DNA from: Vulcanimicrobiota bacterium
GTDB taxonomy: Bacteria > Vulcanimicrobiota > Vulcanimicrobiia > Vulcanimicrobiales > Vulcanimicrobiaceae
Reading direction: 5' to 3'
Length of the DNA: 8,352 nucleotides
Assembly: GCA_019233415.1 (NCBI GenBank)
Contig: JAFAMK010000333.1
Span: forward strand, 1-8,352
Part shown: one piece after another, positions 1 to 5,146 of the stretch
How the letters are laid out: the number at the start of each line of letters is the position of its first letter
Numbering within the stretch: position 1 is the first letter of the stretch
The notes under the pieces: generated by a model
Databases searched by the model: none
What the model was told of the DNA's origin: nothing
The model's input: only the letters and a program-made list of their open reading frames with translations
Program-made: the position numbers and the translations under genes

Positions 1-1
1 C

Positions 2-277
2 GTCGCCGCCTACCGCACCCGCTTCGTCGATGACTCCGACCTCGCCGAAAAGACCGCGCGCGCCAACATCATCACCTTCACCAGCTCCAGCACCGTCCGC
101 GGCTTCCTCCACAACGTCCCCAACGCGGCGGAACTGCTGCGCGAAAAAACCGTCGCCGCCATCGGCCCGATCACCGCCCAAACCGCCCACGACGCCGGCA
201 TCCGCGTCGACTTAGTCGCGGAGGAATTCACGGTGGACGGGCTGCTGGACGCGCTCGCGACGACGACGACGGCCTGA
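2..277 (+). CDS. hemD: Uroporphyrinogen-III synthase, C-terminal part (truncated by window edge)
   Basis: This is the last 91 residues of a protein whose start lies left of the window. HemD closes and isomerises hydroxymethylbilane to uroporphyrinogen III, the cytosolic branch point of haem, sirohaem and cobalamin synthesis. The visible part carries the family's two best C-terminal signatures: ITFTSSSTVRGF (about residues 24-35 of the fragment) and AAIGPITAQTAHDAGI followed by VDLVAEEFTVDGLLDAL, which contribute to the second alpha/beta domain and the tetrapyrrole cleft. The reading frame is open from base 2 to a TGA at 275-277. The next gene begins at the very next base and in the same frame, so the two are almost certainly co-transcribed. 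It may be the C-terminal half of a CobA-HemD fusion, which cannot be judged here. The family call is firm on sequence motifs; the lack of the N-terminus only limits length and fusion status. Confidence 0.9.
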   Translation, partial: VAAYRTRFVDDSDLAEKTARANIITFTSSSTVRGFLHNVPNAAELLREKTVAAIGPITAQTAHDAGIRVDLVAEEFTVDGLLDALATTTTA

Positions 278-1141
278 GTGCATCTGAGCGACGTCATCGT
301 CGGAGCGATCGTCGCCGGCGCGATCGCGCTGATCGCATGGCGGGCGCATGCGCTTACGCGCGGTGGGGCCATTGCGGCGTTTGTCGTCGGAACGCTGACG
401 TATGGTGCGGGGATGATCCCATTCACACTGGTACTGCTCGCATTTTTCATCCCGTCCGTGATGTTGTCGCGGGTTGGGAAGGCGCGCAAGCGCGGGTTGG
501 TCGACGTTGGGAAGAGCGGGCCGCGCGATGCGTGGCAGGTCGCGGCGAACGGCGGTGTGGCGACGGCGTGTGCGGTGGTGTGGGCGCTGGCGCGCGATCC
601 GCACTGGGCGGTCGCGTTCGCTGGCGCGTACGCCGCGGCGACTGCGGACACGTGGGGAACCGAGATCGGGACGCTGGTGAGGCAAGCTCCGCGGTCGATT
701 CTGACCTTTCGGCGGCTTCCGACCGGATTGTCCGGCGGCGTGACTGCGGTCGGGACGCTCGCAGAAATTGTCGGCGCGCTGTGGATCGGGACCGTCGCGC
801 TGCGCGCATTCGGGCCGATAACCTGGCCTCTGACGTTCCCCGTGTCCTCGTGGACAGACTATCCGCCGGTCAGCCTCGATCCGGTCGATAGCGGGCTGTG
901 GCTGCGCCTTGCTCTCGCCATCCCGCTCGGTGGGTTCCTAGGCGCGCTCGCCGACTCGGTGCTCGGGGCGACGGTGCAGGAGCTTCGGCACTGCGACGCT
1001 TGCGGGCGGGACTGCGAGACGGACCCGCACGCCTGCGGGGCGCCGACTCGGCTTGTTCGCGGGGTGCGTGGGGTCTCGAATGACGTGGTCAACCTGCTTG
1101 CCACCCTCGTTGGGGCTGTGGTGGCGTTCACGCTCGCCTAG
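278..1141 (+). CDS. DUF92 / TMEM19 / VTE6-family integral membrane protein
   Basis: A 287-residue polytopic membrane protein with hydrophobic segments near residues 4-22, 32-60, 90-104, 152-176, 209-232 and 268-286. DUF92 hallmarks are in order: GKSGPRDAWQVAANGG (78-93), ADTWGTEIG (123-131), GLSGGVTAVGTLAEIVGA (150-167), GALADSVLGATVQ (222-234), a Cys/His cluster (C239, C242, C246, H251, C253) and NDVVNLLAT (268-276). The plant member VTE6 is a phytyl-phosphate kinase, and the archaeal and bacterial members are mostly uncharacterised. A prenyl/isoprenoid-phosphate phosphotransfer role is therefore possible here, but it is inference. The start is GTG at 278, directly after the hemD TGA and in its frame. 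No clear Shine-Dalgarno is present, which suggests termination-reinitiation coupling. Family membership is secure; the substrate is unknown. Confidence 0.87.
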   Translation: MHLSDVIVGAIVAGAIALIAWRAHALTRGGAIAAFVVGTLTYGAGMIPFTLVLLAFFIPSVMLSRVGKARKRGLVDVGKSGPRDAWQVAANGGVATACAVVWALARDPHWAVAFAGAYAAATADTWGTEIGTLVRQAPRSILTFRRLPTGLSGGVTAVGTLAEIVGALWIGTVALRAFGPITWPLTFPVSSWTDYPPVSLDPVDSGLWLRLALAIPLGGFLGALADSVLGATVQELRHCDACGRDCETDPHACGAPTRLVRGVRGVSNDVVNLLATLVGAVVAFTLA

Positions 1142-1146
1142 TCCCC

Positions 1147-1225
1147 GTCACCCTGAGCGTGTCGAAGGGCCCTCGTTTGTCGAAGTGCCATTGCGACGAA
1201 GGCCCTTCGACAAGCTCAGGGTGAC
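1147..1225. repeat. Long imperfect inverted repeat, CCTGAGC(T/G)TGTCGAAGGG type
   Basis: Two 25-base arms, 1147-1171 and 1201-1225, are reverse complements at 24 of 25 positions (the single mismatch is G versus T at arm base 13) around a 29-base spacer. The arms begin GTCACCCTGAGC and end GTCGAAGGGCC. This motif is familiar as a dispersed intergenic palindrome in several GC-rich bacterial lineages. It lies just 5 bases past the DUF92 stop codon. As RNA it would form a very stable hairpin, but no T-run follows, so it is more likely a REP/MITE-like element that may also protect a 3' end or cause Rho-type termination. Only one copy is in the window. Confidence 0.8.
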
Positions 1226-1261
1226 GAGCGGCATCGGGGCGGATGGAGTGCAAGTGCCGAA

Positions 1262-1277
1262 ACCGACCTCGGTCGGT
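1262..1277. promoter_or_regulatory. Palindromic candidate operator upstream of the efflux gene
   Basis: ACCGACC-TC-GGTCGGT is a perfect 7-base-arm dyad with a 2-base centre, ending 48 bases before the transporter ATG. The symmetry extends outward as CCG/CGG if a one-base bulge is allowed. Size and position suit an operator for a dimeric repressor of the TetR or MarR kind, which commonly control DHA2 pumps, but no regulator gene is in the window. It could equally be a 5'-UTR hairpin. The dyad is seen directly; its role is inferred. Confidence 0.35.
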
Positions 1278-1316
1278 GCGGTGTCACGATTCCCGTGCGA
1301 GGATCGTCGGTAAGCT

Positions 1317-1322
1317 AGGAGA
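1317..1322 (+). promoter_or_regulatory. Ribosome binding site of the efflux gene
   Basis: AGGAGA stands 3 bases before the ATG at 1326. It is the clearest Shine-Dalgarno in the left half of the window and supports that start, although the spacing is shorter than usual. Confidence 0.6.
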
Positions 1323-1325
1323 CAG

Positions 1326-2882
1326 ATGGCAGCACAGTTCGGCGCGGCGAAGGACGTCAGTGAGAGCGGCTCGCGGCTGATTCTGATCACGATCGGGATC
1401 ATGGCCGCGACGCTGATGCAGACGCTCGACACGACGATCGTCAACGTCGCGCTTCCGACGATTCAGGGGAACCTCGGCGCCTCGCAAGACCAGGGCGCCT
1501 GGGTCGTCACGGGCTACATCATCTCGGCGGTCATCGTCATCCCGCTGACGCCGTGGCTGCAAGCGCGGTTCGGGCGCCGGCAGTACTATGCGACCGCGAT
1601 CATCGGCTTCACGATCGCCTCGATGCTGTGCGGGACCGCCAGCTCGATCGGCTCGCTGATCGTCTACCGCATCATCCAGGGATTGTTCGGAGGCGGGCTC
1701 GTCGCGACCGGACAGGCTTCGCTGCGCGACACCTTCCCGCGCCATCTCCTCGGGGCGTCGCAAGCGGTCTTCGCGCTCGGCGCGATCGTCGGGCCGTCGG
1801 TCGGTCCGACCATCGGCGGCTGGCTGACCGACAACGTCTCGTGGAATTGGGTCTTCTACATCAACCTGCTGCCGGGGATCTTCGCGGCGATCGTGATCCT
1901 CACGATGATGCGCAATCCGACCGATCCGAAGCCGATCCCGGTCGACGCGATGGGGCTCTCGCTGCTCGCGATCGGCCTGGGCTCGCTGCAGTACATCCTC
2001 GACGAAGGCCAGCGCAACGACTGGTTCAGCGACCCGCTCATCCGCGCGCTCGGCTTCACGTCGGTGCTCGGGATCGTCGCGTTCATCGTGTGGGAACTCT
2101 GGGGCACGAAGCGCCCGATCGTCGACCTGCGCGTGTTCAAGTACCGCGCGATCGCGGCCGGATCCGCGCTCGGTTTCGTGATCGGCTGTGTCCTGTTCGG
2201 CGCGACCGTGATCTTGCCGCAATACGTGCAGGGCGTGCTCGGCTTTACCGCGACGCTCTCGGGCGAGCTGATCTTCGTACGGGCTGCGTTCATCGCGCTG
2301 CTGACGCCGTTCATCGCGCGCGTCGCCGGGAGCGGGCGCATCGACACGCGCATCCTGCTGGTTACCGGCTTCATGCTGATCGGCGTGAGCCAAATCTGGC
2401 TCGGCTTCCTGACGACGTCGCAGAACGACTTCGCCTCGCTCGTCGGGCCGGCGGTCATGGCGGGGGTCGGGCTCGGCCTCCTGTTCGTCCCGATCTCGAT
2501 CGCCGTGCTGAGCGCGATCCCGCCGGAAGCCGTCCCGAAGGCGACGGCGTTCCAGGCGCTCTCGCTGCAGCTCGGCGGCTCGTTCGGCACCGCCGGCCTC
2601 ATCACGCTCCTTGCGCGGCGCGCGGCGTTTCACCAGACGGTTCTCGCCTCCGACGCGACGCCGAGCAACATTGCGTTGCAGCAGCTGCAGCAGCAGCTCC
2701 ACAGCGTCACCAGCGCGGTGATGACGCTCTACCAGCAAATCGCCGTGCAAGCGACCGTGATGGCCTACGCCGACGCGCAGTGGGCGCTCGGCGCGCTGAC
2801 CTTCGTGCTGCTCCCGCTCGTCTTCGTGCTGCCGCGGCGCCGCAAAGGCCCCTCGGCACCCGTCCACGTCTCGATGGAGTAG
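1326..2882 (+). CDS. DHA2-family (EmrB/QacA-type) 14-TM drug:H+ antiporter
   Basis: A 518-residue Major Facilitator transporter of the drug:H+ antiporter-2 family, the usual length for 14-helix pumps. Visible motifs are D1 in TM1 (LDTTIVNVALPTIQ, 34-47), motif A in the loop after TM2 (PWLQARFGRRQ, 76-86), motif B in TM4 (YRIIQGLFGGG, 114-124, with the conserved Arg115), and a very clear motif C at TM5 (GAIVGPSVGPTIGGW, 152-166) followed by SWNWVFYINLLPG. It would sit in the inner membrane and export hydrophobic or amphipathic drugs at the expense of the proton gradient; substrate cannot be predicted. EmrB normally works with the adaptor EmrA and an outer-membrane TolC, but neither is adjacent. 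The C-terminus is a short basic stretch (PRRRKG) plus tail. The stop lies 3 bases from the stop of the opposing redox gene. Confidence 0.92.
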   Translation: MAAQFGAAKDVSESGSRLILITIGIMAATLMQTLDTTIVNVALPTIQGNLGASQDQGAWVVTGYIISAVIVIPLTPWLQARFGRRQYYATAIIGFTIASMLCGTASSIGSLIVYRIIQGLFGGGLVATGQASLRDTFPRHLLGASQAVFALGAIVGPSVGPTIGGWLTDNVSWNWVFYINLLPGIFAAIVILTMMRNPTDPKPIPVDAMGLSLLAIGLGSLQYILDEGQRNDWFSDPLIRALGFTSVLGIVAFIVWELWGTKRPIVDLRVFKYRAIAAGSALGFVIGCVLFGATVILPQYVQGVLGFTATLSGELIFVRAAFIALLTPFIARVAGSGRIDTRILLVTGFMLIGVSQIWLGFLTTSQNDFASLVGPAVMAGVGLGLLFVPISIAVLSAIPPEAVPKATAFQALSLQLGGSFGTAGLITLLARRAAFHQTVLASDATPSNIALQQLQQQLHSVTSAVMTLYQQIAVQATVMAYADAQWALGALTFVLLPLVFVLPRRRKGPSAPVHVSME

Positions 2883-2885
2883 CGG

Positions 2886-3149
2886 CTAGCTCGCCTTCGC
2901 GGCGGAGCCGTACTTCCGCTCGAGATAGGGGATGATGTCGTCGTCGTCGTCGAGGACGACGTCGCCGTCGACCAGGACCGGGATCGACGTCTGGCCCGAC
3001 ACCAGCTTGACGATCTCGCGCTCGGCGTGCGAGTGCGGGACGTTGACGGTCTTGTAGTCGAGCAGCAGGTCCGTCATCTTCTTGCGCACGCGCGCGCAGT
3101 ACGGACACCACTCGGCCTGGTACAGCACCATGTCGGTTTCGCGACCCAT
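2886..3149 (-). CDS. Small glutaredoxin / GST N-terminal-domain protein (CPYC)
   Basis: An 87-residue single-domain thioredoxin-fold protein. It has the dithiol glutaredoxin site CPYC (15-18) after the first strand (MVLYQAEW), the cis-proline motif TSIPVLVDG (54-62, cis-Pro at 57), and a final helix beginning DDIIPYLERKY. That ending resembles the N-terminal domain of glutathione S-transferases as much as classical glutaredoxin. The likely role is cytosolic thiol-disulfide exchange. The ATG at 3149 is chosen because AAAGG lies just before it; an ATG at 3131 is also possible and would start directly at the first strand. A longer in-frame extension to 3392 exists but is low-complexity and overlaps the divergent gene, so it is rejected. 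A run of five Asp (67-71) is encoded by a pure GAC repeat, which is unusual for the fold. Exact subfamily is uncertain. Confidence 0.8.
   Translation of the reverse strand: MGRETDMVLYQAEWCPYCARVRKKMTDLLLDYKTVNVPHSHAEREIVKLVSGQTSIPVLVDGDVVLDDDDDIIPYLERKYGSAAKAS
2937..2952. repeat. (GTC)5 trinucleotide microsatellite inside the CPYC gene
   Basis: Five tandem GTC units plus one G on the + strand, read as five GAC (Asp) codons on the minus strand. In-frame slippage would alter the Asp run without breaking the gene. Confidence 0.7.
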
Positions 3150-3224
3150 CGCCTTTACGAGAGCCCGACGGACGCAAAAAGGTTGCGCGCCCGGCCGCGT
3201 CGGAGTCTCACGATCTTCCCAGCG

Positions 3225-3980
3225 ATGGTGCAGGCCGACCACAGCCCCCGCCGCGACCACATTGCGACCGCCTCGTCGATCGCCATCCACCTGTGCGCGC
3301 TCGTCGCCCTGGCGCTGGTCCCCGAGCACGCGCTTCCACAGGATGATCCGGACGAGCGCGCGCTTCTGGCGAGCGTGATCCGGATCGAGCACCGCCCGCC
3401 GCCGCGCGTGACGAGGCCCCGGCAGGCCGTCACAGCGGCAGTCGCTCTACGGCCCGCGCTCGTTCCGGTGATCCATGCCGCCGTCGCGGTCGAGCACGCG
3501 AAGCGCAAGCTCGTCGTCGCCACCGAGCACCGGGCGGCGGTGATCGCACCGGTGCGCCCACATGCGCCGCCGCGCCTGGCGAAGGTCGTCGCGACGCCCC
3601 CGCAGCTGGCGCTCGCCGCCACGAAGCCGGCCGACGGAAGCCTCGTGCCGCCGACGCCGACCCCGCAGCCGACGGCCTCGCCCGCGCCGAGCCCGGTCGT
3701 TGCGGCGCGCGACGACGGGATCGGCAACTTCGGCGAGACCTACCCGGCCTCGATCGAACCGGCGCTCCGCGGCGGGCTGATCGCCGGCGTCGGCGCGTTC
3801 GACGTGCGGATCACGGTCGACGAGAGCGGTCACGCGGTCGCGGTCGACTTCATCCGCGCACCGGCCGACCCGGCGCTGCGCGACGAGCTGCGCACGCGCA
3901 TCCTCGCCGCACACTTCATCCCCGCCGCGTGCAACGGCCTGCGTTGCGCGGGCATCGTCGAATTGAAAGCCGCGAATTAA
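3225..3980 (+). CDS. TonB-like protein: TM anchor, proline-rich linker, TonB C-terminal domain
   Basis: A 251-residue protein with the TonB plan. A short cytoplasmic N-terminus with basic residues precedes one membrane span (about 13-36, IATASSIAIHLCALVALALV). A long Pro/Ala/basic periplasmic linker follows (about 58-160, including PPTPTPQPTASPAPSP). The C-terminal domain (about 174-248) contains FDVRITVDESGHAVAVDFI and a helix LRDELRTRILAAHFIPA typical of the TonB-C fold. Such proteins couple the inner-membrane proton gradient to outer-membrane transport, or act as periplasmic structural partners. ExbB/ExbD and a TonB-dependent receptor are not adjacent, so the partner is unknown. Cys236 and Cys241 near the end could form a disulfide. 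The ATG at 3225 places the span correctly; no strong Shine-Dalgarno is visible. Its stop codon interlocks with that of the opposing gene. Confidence 0.78.
   Translation: MVQADHSPRRDHIATASSIAIHLCALVALALVPEHALPQDDPDERALLASVIRIEHRPPPRVTRPRQAVTAAVALRPALVPVIHAAVAVEHAKRKLVVATEHRAAVIAPVRPHAPPRLAKVVATPPQLALAATKPADGSLVPPTPTPQPTASPAPSPVVAARDDGIGNFGETYPASIEPALRGGLIAGVGAFDVRITVDESGHAVAVDFIRAPADPALRDELRTRILAAHFIPAACNGLRCAGIVELKAAN
3977..3980. other. Interlocked convergent stop codons (TTAA)
   Basis: The TAA of the TonB-like gene (3978-3980) and the TAA of the Ldh2 gene (complement of 3977-3979) share a palindromic TTAA. There is no room for a conventional terminator between the genes, so the two transcripts must overlap at their 3' ends. 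Confidence 0.9.
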
Positions 3981-5077
3981 AGGCTTCGTTCGAAATCGAA
4001 CGGGATTTCGAGCTCGCCGGCGAGTTTGCGCAGCCCGTCCCATACTTTCACGTGCACGGGGATGCCGTGCGCGCGGTGGTACGCGGTCTTCTCGAACTCG
4101 ATCTCGCCTGCGACGTAGATGCGGTCGTGGCCGGGCGCTTTCGCGGAGTCTTTGAACGCGCGCAGCTCCTTGTCCATGTCGGCCTTGAATTGCTCGGGGT
4201 CGCGGAACCCGGCGATCTTGAATGCCGCAAAGAAGTGTGAGATTGTTCCGGGAAGCGGGCCGTCGCCCGGCCCTGCGAGGTCCTTGCCGAACGCGCCGCC
4301 CGCGAGCACGCCGCACAGGATGTCGACCAGCAAGCCCAGGCCGTACCCTTTGTGGCCGCCGTTGTCGGTGCCATAGCCCCCGAGCGGGAGCAGGGCGCCG
4401 TTCAGCGCGACCCGCGGGTCGAGCGTCTCGTGCCCGTTTGCGTCGATCGCCCAGCCGGGGTTCAGCGGCTTCTCCTTGCGCGCGTAGACGTCGAGCTTGC
4501 CTCTCGGGACGGTCGTCGTCGCGAAGTCGAGGACGAACGCCGGCTCGTGCTGCGCCGGAATCGCGAACGCGAGCGGGTTCGTGCCGAGCAGAATCTCGCG
4601 GCCGAACGTCGGCGCGGCGTAGCGCACGCTGTTCGTCGAGGCGATTCCGATCATGTCGCGGTCGAGCGCCATCATCGCGTAGTAGCCGGCGATGCCGTAG
4701 TGGTTCGCGTTCCGCACCGCGCCGAACGCCGCGCCCATCTGCGCCGCCTTGTCGAGGACGCGCGCCATCGTTCGCGCGGCGGTCGGGTGGCCGAGGCCGT
4801 TTCCCGCGTCGACGAGCAGCGAGGTCGGCGTCTCGTGGACCGTCGTGACGACGGGCTGCGCCGCAAGCACGCCGGCGCGGATGCGGCCGACGTAGTACGG
4901 CTCCAGCCGCGCCACGCCGTGCGACTCGATCCCGCGCAGGTCGGCGGCGACGAGGACGTCGGCGACGATCGCCGCGTCGTCCGGGGTGACGCCGACCGCC
5001 TCCAGGACGGCCGCGACGAAGCGCTTCAGCCCCGGCTCGGTCGCAAGGCGGTACTCGGACGTGATGACGTCGGCCAT
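3977..5077 (-). CDS. Ldh2-type malate/L-lactate/sulfolactate dehydrogenase (NAD(P)-dependent)
   Basis: A 366-residue member of the Ldh2/MDH type-2 oxidoreductase family, which is unrelated to classical Rossmann-fold lactate or malate dehydrogenases. Family blocks in order are DLRGIESHGVARL (46-58), VRNANHYGIAGYYA (121-134, with the conserved NH-G), GTNPLAFAIP (165-174), LDFATTTVPRGK (183-194) and GGYGTDNGGHKGYGLGLLVD (233-252). The family oxidises or reduces 2-hydroxyacids such as malate, L-lactate, (R)-sulfolactate, or ureidoglycolate with NAD or NADP in the cytosol; the substrate cannot be read from motifs. The length is normal and all blocks are present. ATG 5077 is chosen because the N-terminus aligns with the family (LKRFVAAVLEAVGV, then TPDDAAIVADVLV); further upstream the frame is low-complexity. 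It diverges from the flavoprotein dehydrogenase gene, suggesting joint hydroxyacid metabolism. Confidence 0.9.
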   Translation of the reverse strand: MADVITSEYRLATEPGLKRFVAAVLEAVGVTPDDAAIVADVLVAADLRGIESHGVARLEPYYVGRIRAGVLAAQPVVTTVHETPTSLLVDAGNGLGHPTAARTMARVLDKAAQMGAAFGAVRNANHYGIAGYYAMMALDRDMIGIASTNSVRYAAPTFGREILLGTNPLAFAIPAQHEPAFVLDFATTTVPRGKLDVYARKEKPLNPGWAIDANGHETLDPRVALNGALLPLGGYGTDNGGHKGYGLGLLVDILCGVLAGGAFGKDLAGPGDGPLPGTISHFFAAFKIAGFRDPEQFKADMDKELRAFKDSAKAPGHDRIYVAGEIEFEKTAYHRAHGIPVHVKVWDGLRKLAGELEIPFDFERSL

Positions 5078-5146
5078 ACCTGACAGTGTACCCGGTGCGG
5101 GCGCGCGGCGCGAGGACCCTCGTCGGGCGCTGCGAAGCGCGAGCCG
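5078..5146. promoter_or_regulatory. Divergent control region between Ldh2 and GlcD-like genes
   Basis: This 69-base spacer must hold promoters for both directions. On the minus strand TACACT (complement of 5085-5090) fits a -10 hexamer and ends 7 bases before the Ldh2 ATG, which would give a leaderless or nearly leaderless message; no good -35 is seen. For the + strand gene only a weak GAG (5141-5143) precedes the ATG, and no clear promoter can be named. Confidence 0.4.

Noticed and set aside
1147..1225. The long palindrome as an ordinary intrinsic terminator or a CRISPR repeat
   Set aside because: There is no T-tract after either arm, the loop is long, and there is a single inverted pair instead of regularly spaced direct repeats.
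1284..2867. Long minus-strand open frame (527 codons) opposite the efflux gene
   Set aside because: It is a mirror of the GC-rich transporter codons: highly biased to R, D, E, Q and A, with no family motif, while the + strand frame has clear DHA2 motifs.
1553..2935. Alternative + strand frame of 460 codons across the efflux gene
   Set aside because: Arg/Ala/Asp-rich shadow translation with no domain; the overlapping frame is the transporter.
3150..3392. Upstream extension of the CPYC gene to a 168-residue protein
   Set aside because: The extra 81 residues are low-complexity, overlap the divergent TonB-like gene, and the thioredoxin fold starts only after residue 82 of that frame.
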